The notes beneath the pieces are model-generated. The model searched no databases. It was not told the DNA's origin and was given only the letters and a program-made list of their open reading frames with translations. The position numbers and the translations under genes are program-made. 64,000 nucleotides of DNA from NCBI GenBank assembly GCA_029718625.1, contig CM056377.1, positions 98,944,998-99,008,997 of the forward strand, read 5' to 3'. The stretch comes from Synaphobranchus kaupii (taxonomy: Eukaryota; Chordata; Actinopteri; Anguilliformes; Synaphobranchidae). Positions 1 to 10,500 of the stretch are shown one piece after another (the first letter of the stretch is position 1; the number at the start of each line of letters is the position of its first letter).

Positions 1-558
1 TTTTATTTTAGAGCAGAGTTTAGTTTTAGAATTTAAAGAAAATGTATTTTTTCAATTCAGATTGGAAACCAAACACAAAAAGGTTTTGTTTGCCATCATG
101 ATTGATATAAATGTGATCTGTATGATTTACGAGATTGTATTATTATTTGTTATGATATGTTAATGGCTCTGTAACATTTCAAAAACCATGTACTAAATGA
201 AGGAAACGATCATTTAATCAGATAAATGAAGTACTGCAACACTGATGACATGGGGCCCATTGATTTATTGCGCTTTCATTTTCACCCAAATATGCTGCTT
301 TCTTCAGGAACCGAGTTGCACACATCTCAATATGTGCTGAGAAATAGACCTCTATTTTTATTTGGATGCTTACCTATCTATTAAGTTCCAGAATGTAAGG
401 CTACATACTCTCTGTTTATATCAAATGAATGGAGTTAATATTAAGTCATTAAGTCAGTTATATTTGTCATTTGGTCATACAGTAATCCCCTTGAAATAGT
501 TTTAGTGACAAATTAGTCACTTTAAGCTTTCTAGTGTGTGTGTGGGTACGTACACATA

Positions 559-1925
559 CAGTGCATCCGGAAAGTATTCACAGCGCTTCACTTTTTCCAC
601 ATTTTGTTCTGTTACAGCCTTATTCCAAAATTGATTAAATTCATTTTTTCCCTCAAAATTCTACACACAACACCCCATAATGACAATGTGAAAAACGTTT
701 TTTTGAGATCTTTGCAAATTTATTAAAAATAAAAAACAAAAATTTCTCATTTACATAAGTATTCATAGCCTTTGCTTTAACGTATTTTTAAAGTATCATA
801 TTTCATATTTAGTCGCATATCCTTTACATGCCGTTACTTCCTGAAGTCTGTGACCATCAACATCAAAAAAACTGTCGATATCTTATTTTCAGGTACTGTT
901 ACAAGCGATACTATAACCTCTCTGCATTTGAATGGATCTCTATGGAAATTGGGGGGTGAGACTAGATTCAGCTGTAAATTACACTGGTACAGTATGGAAC
1001 ACATGGCTGGCTAAATGGCTGTAAGTTATCAAGGGTCTGAGCTATCAAACGAGCCCCAAACCATCACTCTGTTGCCAGATATGGAGTAGATGTGGATGGA
1101 TCACTGCAAGGGTTATTTCTCCGGACTCATTTTTCTACTCCATATCTGTATATCTCTATCTATAGCTTTGCACATTTAGATTCAGGAATTTTTTGCCCAT
1201 TTCCTTCATTGAAATTTGCTCAAAATTTTCTATGGGATTTATGTCTGGGCTTTGTCTGGGCTATTCCAGAATACTGACCTTCTTGTTAAGCCATTTCTTT
1301 GTAGTTACTGCCATGCTTTGGATCATTGTCATGTGGGAACATGAACCTTCACCCTAAACTAATATCTCTTGCAGACTGAAACAGGTTGTCATCAAGGATT
1401 TGCCTGTATATGGCTCCATCCATCTTGACCTTAATGGCAACAAGCTTCCCAGTCCCTCCTGGTGAAAAGCAACTCTGTGGCATGATGCTGCCACCACCGT
1501 GCTTGACAGTAGGGATGGTGTTATCTGGGTGATGGGCTGTGTTTGGTTTGCACCAAACAGCGCTTTGCTTACAGGCTAAAGGGCTCAATTTTAATCATCA
1601 AACCACAAAATATTCTTCCAGAAGATGTCAGGATCTGTCGCATGGCTTAATGTTGGCCTTTCTGAGAAGAAGTTTTAGTCTAGTCACTCTCCCAGAGAGG
1701 CTGAATCTGCAAAGTCCCACTTTAGCCAATGAGCTATATGGCTCTGTCAGTGTTACAACTGGCCTTTTTCACTTCTTGGACAATTACTATTCTTGTCCGG
1801 TTGTTCAGTTTGGTAGGATGACCTGAGCTTGGTAGTGTCTGGGTTGTGCCGTTTTTTTTCTTCTCATTGGGCTTGGAGGTGCTCCAAGCGCTGTTCAATT
1901 GTTTTTTTGAAATCACAAAATAGAA
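559..1925 (-). pseudogene. Tc1-like transposon fossil with broken transposase
   Basis: A Tc1/mariner end starts with CAGTGCATCCGGAAAGTATT just after a TA. The inner part, read on the minus strand, still shows the Tc1 transposase signature [14 protein letters not shown] (within 1349-1588) and further decayed transposase text to about 1925. Frames are broken and no matching right terminal repeat is seen, so the element is dead and truncated. A fold-back element (about 790-1160) interrupts it between the terminal repeat and the transposase remnant. Family assignment is firm from the catalytic-domain motif; the right boundary is approximate. Confidence 0.8.
790..1160. repeat. Fold-back element, copy A (nested in Tc1 fossil)
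   Basis: This stretch shares long text with 13369-13765 and 50797-51394, for example around 'GCATTTGAATGGATCTCTAT' and 'GTCGCATATCC'. In the best copy (50797-51394) the two halves are inverted repeats of each other. Here mainly one arm and the centre are kept. It splits the Tc1 fossil. It has no coding capacity. Its superfamily is unknown; ends are approximate. Confidence 0.7.
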
Positions 1926-2244
1926 CGGTGTTCAGTGTTAATTTAACTCTACCAGAGTCTATTGAGTGAGTTAATACGACACTGAGCATTATATGGTGTG
2001 GGAATGAATGGGAAGAAGTGCAATGCTTAGTTTACCTTTATTTCATTTCAAGATACAGTATACAGATAGAATCGAGCCCCTGTGAATTGACAAGAAAACA
2101 GTAGAAACCTTCTTTTGCCTCATGGTTACTTTGACAATTTCACTGGCAGCTTTCCTATCTATTTTAGGAATATCCTCCATTTCAATTTTCCCTCTACATA
2201 ACCATAGCAACTAATGACTCGCATCACTGCCAGCTAAACATCCT

Positions 2245-2454
2245 TTTACATTACATTAGCAGACACTCTTATCCAGAGCGACTTACACAACTTCTTATTA
2301 CATTTATCCATTCATACAGCTGGATATATACTGAAGAAATTCAGGTTAAATACCTTGCTCAAGGGTACAACGGCAGTGTCCTACCTGGGATTCAAACCTG
2401 CAACCTTTTGGTTACAAGTCCAGTTCCTTAACCATTATACTACACTGCCGCCCT
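2245..2454 (-). mobile_element. tRNA-derived SINE, minus orientation
   Basis: Read on the minus strand it begins with a tRNA-like head (GGCAGTGTAGTATAATGG, then a decayed B box GGTTTGAATCCC) and ends with the tail GCTCTGGATAAGAGTGTCTG followed by a short ATGTA-type repeat. The same unit occurs at 30841-31067 (minus) and 63777-63997 (plus). It is transcribed by RNA polymerase III when active; it encodes no protein. Confidence 0.85.
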
Positions 2455-3622
2455 AGGCTGTTTGGGTCATCATTCAAATCCTGATACTACAGAACAGGGT
2501 TAGGCAACGCTAGTCCTGAATTGCCAGAGATGGTCCTGGTTTGTGCTCCATCCAAACCTATAACTACATAAACTACATAACTGGATTAATTTTAATTAAT
2601 CAGGCTTAATGAATGCAGTGACATTGTGCTGGAGGCACTCACCGCTTAACCATTCAGAATATTCAGGCCTAGAATTTTAATGATCCATCAAACCCTTGTG
2701 ATCAAGCTCAAATAGAAGAAAAACCAGAAATGTCACCGGCACCCCAAGGTTTCCTGCCCTTGCTGTAGAGTGTTGCAGTTGCTATTTAGTACACATTTCT
2801 GTATTTTAATGTATGTACATGGATTTTGAGGGTGAACCATGGGTCCTTCCACACTGACTGCATGTCAGTTAAACAATTGAATTGACATCTGCTTTGTTAA
2901 ATAAGATCTCTGACAGGGGAAAAGGCATGCAGTCATTTCAAAAGCAGCTTGACTTAGACATGTCAATGTATTTCATTATATTAGATCCAGCCTTTACAGA
3001 GCGCACAGTATCAGTGTTCATATTGAAGCACATCAATTGTTATACGCGCCCACGTCCCTCCTTCAATTACTGTAATGTTAATATGGGAAAGGGACTCGCT
3101 CCTGATATTACATCTGAATTTCGAGTGAATCCTCGACTCACAGCTGATGCAGTACCTAGAAAGGTGTCTGATCCATCCATTTTTCCTTTTTATCCTCACG
3201 TCTACCTTTGAAAGTGGTTTCAAGGAGAGAAATAAAGATCTATTTTGGAGGGAACATGCTTGTCTTCTTCGTCTGGGTGCTGCCCTATAAGAATTTATTT
3301 GATGTTCTTGTGCATACCTCCTTTATATTATACAGACCAAGTCTGCTGGATTGTACATTGTAATTAGAATTATGCATTTTAAATGATTGCATGTAACTTT
3401 ACATTGCATAAGACCAGATAATCAACCTCAAAAGAGATGCATTCTGATTTACAAACACTGCTGCTTTTATAGAAGGTCATACAACGAAATTCATACTCAT
3501 ATGAATGAATTTGGTTTGGAATTGGGATTTCAACAGAGAAGTTTCAGATGGAGGTTATGGTAATATTCAGGTTCAGACTTTTTATTGTCTGTGATAGACT
3601 GCTCTTTAAAGGTACCATTTTA
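2455..3622. other. No gene recognised
   Basis: AT-rich non-coding sequence. A 109-codon open frame at 2882-3211 has no recognisable motif and overlaps an unrelated open frame on the other strand, so it is taken as chance. The part at about 2500-2660 resembles a decayed dispersed repeat but could not be classified. Confidence 0.5.
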
Positions 3623-3913
3623 GGCCGTGATCACACCGGACGTACTTTGTAGGCTTCAAAACGCGAGGAGCACTGCCTGTCTTGATTTTACGAAAGCCTA
3701 CTCTGAAAAATCAGTTGGAGGCGTCTTTTTTGCCGTTGCTAGGCAACCGAACTCCGCTCCTGTCAATCACTTAGCTTACGTCGTTAACGGTGTTAGAAAA
3801 CTAGGTTTACCCGAAAGTTTGCTTCGTTATTTGTTTTTTAAAAGTTGTGTATAAGCGGACTGCCTTGGATCGCTTATTTTTATCATGGTATTCACCATTA
3901 TTGAAATCATATA

Positions 3914-5538
3914 CAGTCAAGCCAGAAAGTCTGCACACCCCTTTCACCTTCTCCACGTTTTTATTACGTTACAGACTTATACTACAATAGATTGAGTTCA
4001 TTTTTTGCCTCAAACATCTACACACAATAGCCAATAATGACGAAGTGAAAACAGGTTTTTAGAAAATATGCAATTTTATTTTACTGACAAAAATAGGTTA
4101 GTGTACACGCCCTTAGCCTAATACTTGGTTGCTGCACCTTTGGCAGCGATTACAGCTTCAAGGCATCTTGGGAAAGAAGCTACGAGCTTGGCACACTTGT
4201 TTCTGGACATTTTTGTCCATTCCTCTTGGCATATCCTTGCAAGCTCCGTCAGGTTGAATGGGGAGTGTCGGTACACAGCCATTTTCAGCTCTTTCAACAG
4301 ATGTTCAATTGGATTCAGGTCTGGGCTCTGGCTGGGCCACTCAAGGACATGCACAGACTTTCTCCGAGGCCACTCCTTTGTTCTCTTGGCTGTGTGCTTC
4401 GGGTCGTTGTCATGTTGGAAGGTAAACCTTCGCCCCAGTCTGAGGTCCAGAGCGCTCTGGAGCAGGTTTTCTTCAAGGATCTTGGTGTACTTAGCTGCAA
4501 TCATCTTTCCCTCTATCAGGACTAGTCGCCCCGTTCCCGCTGCTGAAAAACATCCCCACATCATGATGCTGCCACCGCCATGCTTCACTGTAGGGATGGT
4601 ATTAGCCAGGTGATGAGCGGTGCTTGGTTTCCTCCAGACGTGACGCTTGGTATTCAGGCCAAAAAGTTCAATTTTGGTTTCATCAGACCAGAGAATCTTG
4701 ATTCTCATGGTTTGAGAGTCCTCTAGGTGCCTTTTTGGCAAACTCCAAGTGGCTGTGATGTGCCTTTTACTAAGGAGGGGCTTCCGTCTGGCCACTCTAC
4801 CATAAAGGCCTGATTGGTGGAGTGCTGCCTGGATGGTTGATCCTCTGAAAGGTTCTCCCATCTCCACAAGGATACGCTGGAGCTCTGTCAGAGTGACCCT
4901 CGGGTTCCTGCTCACCTCCCTGGCCAAGGCCCGTCTTCCCCGATTGCTCAGTTTGGCCGGGCGGCCAGGTCTAGGAAGATTCTTGGTGGTTCCAAACTTC
5001 TTCCATTTACGAATGATGGTGGCCACTGTGCTCTTTGGGACCTGTAAAGCTGCAGAGATTTTTCCGTACCCTTCTCCAGATCTATGCCTTGACACAATCC
5101 TGTTTCTGAGGTCTGCAGATAATTCCTTTGACCCCATGGCTTGGAGTTTGCTCTGACATGCACTGTCAACTGTGGGACCTTATATAGGCAGGTGCTGGCA
5201 ATCCCCAATCATGTCCAATCAATTGAAGTTATCACAGGTGGACTCCAATTAAGTTGTAGAAACATCTCAAGCAGTATCAGTGGAAACAAAATGCACCTCA
5301 GCTCACTTTTGGGTGTCATATCAAAGGGTGTGCACACTTGTGTACATATGATATTTTACATTTAGATTTTTAATAAATTAGCACAAATGTCTAAAAACCA
5401 CTGTTTTCACTGTCATTATGGGCTATTTTGTGTAGAATTTTGAGACAAAAAATGAACTCAATCTATTGTAGAATATGTCTGTAACGTAATAAAACGTGGA
5501 GAAGGTGAAAGGGGTGTGCAGACTTTCCGGCTTGACTG
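3914..5538 (-). mobile_element. Near-intact Tc1/mariner transposon (1.6 kb)
   Basis: The ends are inverted: CAGTCAAGCCAGAAAGTCTG at the left and its near complement ending CCGGCTTGACTG at the right, each flanked by TA (3912-3913, 5539-5540). Terminal inverted repeats reach roughly 160-190 bp inward with a few mismatches. The interior carries one long transposase frame on the minus strand. Structure, TA duplication and a full-length frame suggest a recent arrival compared with the other Tc1 relics here. Confidence 0.95.
4118..5137 (-). CDS. Tc1-like DD34E transposase, 339 aa
   Basis: This enzyme cuts and pastes its own element at TA sites in the nucleus. The frame is uninterrupted from MGSKELSADL to the usual family ending KGAATKY. 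An N-terminal paired-like helix-turn-helix region (about 1-115) has a GRP minor-groove motif at 58-60. The catalytic triad is visible: D152 in LWSDETKIELFG, D243 in FQHDNDPKHTA and E278 in SPDLNPIE, with exactly 34 residues between the last two. HGGGSIMMWGCF lies at 186-197. Length is normal for the family. Oddities: the usual NPIENLW reads NPIEHLL, and 131-134 (WSLP) looks substituted, so activity is uncertain although no stop or frameshift exists. The start is the first ATG and matches the family N-terminus. Confidence 0.93.
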   Translation of the reverse strand: MGSKELSADLRNRIVSRHRSGEGYGKISAALQVPKSTVATIIRKWKKFGTTKNLPRPGRPAKLSNRGRRALAREVSRNPRVTLTELQRILVEMGEPFRGSTIQAALHQSGLYGRVARRKPLLSKRHITATWSLPKRHLEDSQTMRIKILWSDETKIELFGLNTKRHVWRKPSTAHHLANTIPTVKHGGGSIMMWGCFSAAGTGRLVLIEGKMIAAKYTKILEENLLQSALDLRLGRRFTFQHDNDPKHTAKRTKEWPRRKSVHVLEWPSQSPDLNPIEHLLKELKMAVYRHSPFNLTELARICQEEWTKMSRNKCAKLVASFPRCLEAVIAAKGAATKY

Positions 5539-6069
5539 TAACTCCGGGTGGGCTGAAACGCCAACGAACGTTACCGATTTCTCTTTCAATCGTCTTTGTT
5601 TACACGGAACCGACCAGCATAATCAAGGCCCGCCTCTACTTTCGTGCGATTGGACAGAGGAGAAAAGATTGACAGTGACGTGGCGTGCATTTTTCCTCAG
5701 AGCGCTTCAAGATGAGATATTTCAACCCTGTGCGCACCGAGCATTTTTCGAAAAACAGCAAGGCGCCTGGAACGGATAAACATGAGGCGCCCGGGGCGCA
5801 AAAGCAGCGTGGAAAACGCTTCAAACTCATTGAAAACCATTCGAAAAAAGTCTCCCCCAGCTGTTAAAGTGGATCCGGTGTGATCGCGGCCTTAGTCAGT
5901 ACTATGCTGATGATTTTAAAGAAATGCTGAATTGCTGAAACCACTGCAAACTCAGCAAAAATACCATCTAAATACTCAAGGTGTAACATTCTTTGTTTAC
6001 AAACTTTTATTTTTATGAGCAAATTTCCCATTTTTAAAATACTGAAGACATTATAAAGTCACATAAATC

Positions 6070-6383
6070 ATGCACTCTGCTCCTACTGAATGCCTGAAGC
6101 TAAGCAGGTGTGGGCTTGGTTAGTACATGGATGGGAGACGTCCTGGGAAAACTTAAGTTGCTGCTGGAAGTGGTGTTGGTGGGCCAGTTATTATTAAAGA
6201 TCCCATGACACTTATTGTAAAGAGTAGGGGTCTTCCCGGTGTCCTGGCTAAATTCCCAACCTGGCTCTTTCAATCTGCAACCTAATCATTCCCCAGTTTA
6301 ATTGGCTAAAAAAAATAGTTCTCTCCCTCTCCACCTCAGCTGATGGCTGCCGTTGCATCACCCAGGTGGGCGAGTTTCCCCCC
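6070..6383 (+). mobile_element. 5S rRNA-derived SINE, 3'-truncated
   Basis: The head at about 6087-6165 matches the 3' half of 5S rRNA: GAAGCTAAGCAG, then TTGGTTAGTACATGGATGGG and CCTGGGAA, which is the polymerase III internal promoter region. It is followed by a body that reads into GCTGCCGTTGCATCACCCAG, the same text found inverted at 61683-61830. The 3' tail is missing where the LTR copy begins. This fits the 5S-derived (SINE3/Deu-type) SINEs of fish. It is not a working 5S gene because the 5' half of 5S is lacking. Confidence 0.75.
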
Positions 6384-7354
6384 GTCATGGTTTTTGACAT
6401 TTTCATCCCTTGCGGTCGTTTCCCTCGGTAGCCACGCGAGGGCACTGCCCTTTTAGTGGATGTTTGCTCCGCCTCGTCTTTTTCGTGGAGCTTCCCTCTC
6501 AGCCTCCACACCTGTGTGTGGTTACCTCGGAGCTACTTAAGCCCCCGTTTCCTTCTTCCGGGGCTTCTGTATTGTTTGGGTACTATTCATTGTTTGTTGG
6601 GTGTGTGTTTTTTGTTCCAATGTGCTACTCGCCTTCTCATACGCTTTTCTTTACTGAGGCAGGGCGTTTTTTTTTTTTCTGGTTTGGCGTTTGTCACTTA
6701 GCTCATGGAAGTATAGGATAGCAGTTCTCTGTTCTATTCGCCTTTTGTTGGTTTCTACTTACTGAGAAACCTGGCATTCATGCTTCTACTTATTTGCGTG
6801 TGACAGCGAGCCGGTTATAGTAGCTTTAGTACACTGTTTCTTCTCGCCTTCTTGTGGGCTATGTTCCCCCTTTATTGAGAGTCAGAGCGTTTATCCGTTT
6901 TCATGTGTTGCGTGTTGCACTGGTGCCAGTAGATGTTAGGACGCGGAGACTGCTTTATTTCCGCCCTGTAGCAAGCTGTCCTCTCCGTTTAGAGCAAGGG
7001 AGTTATTTTTCGTTTATTGTTTCCTCCCTTTTATCCGCTCTAATTTCAGTCCCCTTGTTATTTTACCGCCTAGGCATTCTCTCTCACGCTTCGTTTTCAT
7101 CCCGGTTGTAGCTCGTGGTGGTTACCGAGCTTTCTCGCTCACCTGCCTATGTGCTGTTTTTTTTCTTTATGTTTGCCCTTTTTTCCAATTCCCAGTTTAT
7201 TTTCCCCCAGTCGAGAGTGGGAACTTGGTTAATTGTGTTAATTAGTTTATTTCCCTTAATCACGGGGTCTCTCCGTCTCAGTGGCTCTTTGAGCTTTTAG
7301 AATCCCCTCGCTGCGTGTGGCCCCTCGAACCTCACACATCATGCCCCCCTTACA
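6384..7354 (+). mobile_element. LTR copy, about 0.97 kb (diverged relative of 59154-60773)
   Basis: It starts GTCATGGTTTTTGAC and ends near CCCCCCTTACA, sharing most blocks with the solo LTR at 59154-60773, including the ordered blocks CCCTTGCGGTCGTTTCCCTC, AGGACGCGGAGACTGC and GGGTCTCTCCGTCTCAGTGG. A promoter-like ACTTAAG/TTTAAG block precedes a T-rich stretch. No target-site duplication is visible and the left end joins directly to a truncated 5S-SINE, so the flank has probably been rearranged. Short open frames inside it are not genes. Superfamily unresolved (Gypsy or retrovirus-like). Confidence 0.7.
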
Positions 7355-7575
7355 GAATACAGAAGCCAATAGAGGGGCTAGCGGCTTTCCAAGGGTTTTC
7401 TCTGAGATTGGTTTTGTGGCTAACTGTCTTAGGTTTGTGTCTTGGTTTGTAGTGAGTGTTCCTTGGTGTTTTTTGTTTTCAGCTACCCTGGTAGGTAGGC
7501 GCCGAGTGGGCCAGTTGATCAGACCTGTTTGGTTTTCCATCGGTCCACTACTTTATTATTTTTGTCTCAGTTAAT

Positions 7576-10500
7576 TAATCCATTGCAAAAGCAAGCAAAA
7601 TCAGGCTGAGAGCAATGATCAGTTGGATGAGCAGATATCTGCCCTCAGAGGTGCAAAATTCTGTGTATTAAGACAGTGCTATAATTCCAGCAGGTATAGA
7701 TATGTTTTCTCCTCGTCTCCCAGTAGGAGAGGGTATTTGACCTCAGTTCAGGAAAGTTGTATTGTTTTGGCCCGATTCTGCATGCAACTCAGGCCTGCAC
7801 CACATTCATAATTCACAGCCTTGTTCTGGGGATAGGGATTCTGTAATTGGGTACCAGACTAGTATCCACATAGTGCATAATGAATATTTAGCAATGGGCT
7901 CACAGATTTACTATCAATCGTGTTCATTGGCTTTTGCGGTCAGTACGAACAGCTTGTTTGTCAAATAAAAAGACGGCAGTGTCGTGTAGTGATCATTGAG
8001 CAGGTACACAAGGTTCAAAATTCACATGGGGTTCTTGGACCCTTAATGCAACGCCGTGAGCCTAAAGTGGGTTGGTAAATATCCAGCTGTACTGATTAAA
8101 TATATAATATTTAAGTTTCAATGTACAGGAAAATATCATGTGGTGCAGACAAAATCCAGAGATGACCCATGACCCCTTTCATCTGTGTCCTCTTTTTGAA
8201 CTGTTAAACTGTGGCAGGCCTGGTGAGACCCTTGAATGTACTTGAGGGCATTTGTGTTGATCTACATCACAGGAATGATGGTTATCATTTTCACCTTGAT
8301 GCAGTCACACTGTCACACGTTTGTGGAGGGTGATAAAACCCAAGCAGACATGCCTGTCAGGTCAGCTTCTGCTGGGCTTGCACTAAGTCAACTGCGGTGA
8401 CCTATGAATTTCAATTACAGAGGACCTCGCATGGTCCAGCCCTGTGTCAACTCACCACAATGGCCATGATGTAGACAGATGGAGCCCTATCTCACTCTCC
8501 TATCAAAGAGAGAGACAGAATGCGCCCAATCTAACTGTCCTGTGAAGCCTGGACGCCGACAAGTAGGCAAGTCCATCCACCGCACACAGTCAGGTTTTGG
8601 TCCCCATAAGCCAGGGAGCAGTCACTAGTCTATATGCTTAATTAAACAATTCACAGGTTTAGTCAAGAGCATGTCCAAATTTGAATAAATAATAATTAAA
8701 CCCCTGGAGTACAAAAAGCGAGAAAGGACTCGTGAAATTGCAGGAATTCGTCGAGATTCATTATCCTTTTTAATCAACTGTGAATAAGAGCACGCGCCCG
8801 CTTCCCGTGCTGGGTTTGTGAGTACTCCCCTGGGGGGTATGTATGAGACGGGGATTGTTCGTCTGACAGGGCTCTGGGCGGTGGAAGCGGAGAGCGTGAC
8901 AGACCCTCCAGGAGACCAGATCCCGGCTCTATTTTTACCGTCCCTTTTATTACTGCCACAATGAAAATGCCATGCGTAGAGATCCCTGAAATATTACAAG
9001 AGGAGAGAGGCACTCCCGAGGCACTTTCTGGTCCTGACGCAGGCTTGGCCTCCGTGTTAAAGTGCCGGAGCCCAGCGACACAGCTTTTATGAGACTGGTG
9101 CATTAATACCTCAAGGGCAATCACACAATTTTATACACTTTTACTATTGTATCTCAGCGCTTTCATAGAAATCCAAAGCTATTACGGAGAGCGCTGCACG
9201 TTCAGACAGACATTGTCACCATGATTCAGAAGGTTGTTCCAAGAGAGAAATGGAATTGCCACTTTGATGACAAGGACCATTTGGGAAATTACAAAAGGAA
9301 ACCCCGTTGTAAAACGTGTGCACACAACATTCATATTAATGAATTACACTCTAGTAATAACAGCTGAGTCATGCTTACAGCCTTGCCAAAGGGAAAACCA
9401 TTCATATGAGATTCTACTGAGCAATGATGTCACTGGGAGACAGTCATGACTCATTGTACAGGTGAGTACCGACCTGCACGCCTGGAGGAACAAGGTGAAG
9501 TCAGACGCAGTAATTCCAGGGAAAGAAAATCCAGAAGTTCTGCCACAGATGAGGTAACGTAACTGTCACACGTAGCCCAAGGTGAGTCACCCCAACAACC
9601 TGTCTGGAAAGATAAAAGTAGTACAGCGCACAGTCCTCCACCATTCGGGCTCAGCTGCCATGCTCGCCCTCTACTCTGAACTCTTGAGTGAACAACGTCG
9701 AGGGAGAGGAGGCGACAGGTAAAGCACGTACAGCGACAGATCCCACGTAAGGAAGATTTCAACTCCTCTCTCATACTTCATCTGTCACTTTCACAAGGGT
9801 TTCCAATTGGTAAGCAATACATACCATGAATCACTCTGGAAGAACATGTGGCTCTTCTAAAATTATGTTAAGTACAGAAAAAAAAATATAACATAACTGA
9901 CCAAATAATTTAATGGTGTTTCTTAAACACACATTCGTCAGGCATGACAATGAGTAACAGGAGACTGCTGAACTGCTGGAGATGCCTTAACACAGCCTGC
10001 TTCCCTTTCTTACCTCATGGTCATGTTGCCCACAGAAGTGCTGAAGACTCAGACAAGGGCTCCTTTATCGGACATGTAAGCTGTGACCCCTATAAACCTA
10101 CACTGAAGCAGAGCTATTCACTATTACTGGGAAGAGGCAATACAGAACGCTGGAATGCTCCCATTAAGAAGGGCGTCCTCAGTCCACAGCACAGCGGCAC
10201 TGTTAAGTCCTCTAAATACCACAGCCACCCCCTTCCCTCCTCCTTAACCTCCCTCCTTGCCCCCTACCAAAGCCAGAAAAGAAACCTTCTCATGTCATTC
10301 TTGGCAGGATTTCAAACGCTGATTAGATCAGACATTTTTGAGGAAGATTACACTATTTGGAAGTTCAGTAAGCCTGATAAAATAATGCAGTGTATTCACC
10401 AAAAAACATTTTTACATGATATGCCACCCTCCCCCTGTTTGACGTGAAAGCTTGTATTTTTGGAAAGACTTCAGACAATACTATACACTGAAGAGAAGGT

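Larger units (their letters stand above)
3623..5891. mobile_element. Harbinger-like MITE, interrupted by a Tc1
   Basis: Imperfect terminal inverted repeats GGCCGTGATCACACCGGA (left) and TCCGGTGTGATCGCGGCC (right) are flanked on each side by TTA (3620-3622 and 5892-5894). A 3-bp TTA/TWA duplication and short GG-starting ends fit PIF/Harbinger. Without the nested Tc1 (3914-5538 plus one TA) it would be about 640 bp, and it holds no transposase, so it is a non-autonomous MITE. The Tc1 inserted later. Confidence 0.7.

Noticed and set aside
2882..3211. 109-codon open frame
   Set aside because: No motif; overlaps another frame on the opposite strand; lies in repeat-rich DNA.
5685..5867. 60-codon basic frame right of the Tc1
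   Set aside because: It lies within the Harbinger-like MITE and has no transposase motif.
6087..6165. 5S rRNA gene
   Set aside because: Only the 3' half of 5S is present and it continues into a SINE body.
9944..10447. 167-codon open frame on the plus strand
   Set aside because: No recognisable domain, no codon or splice support, and composition expected by chance in a 64-kb window.
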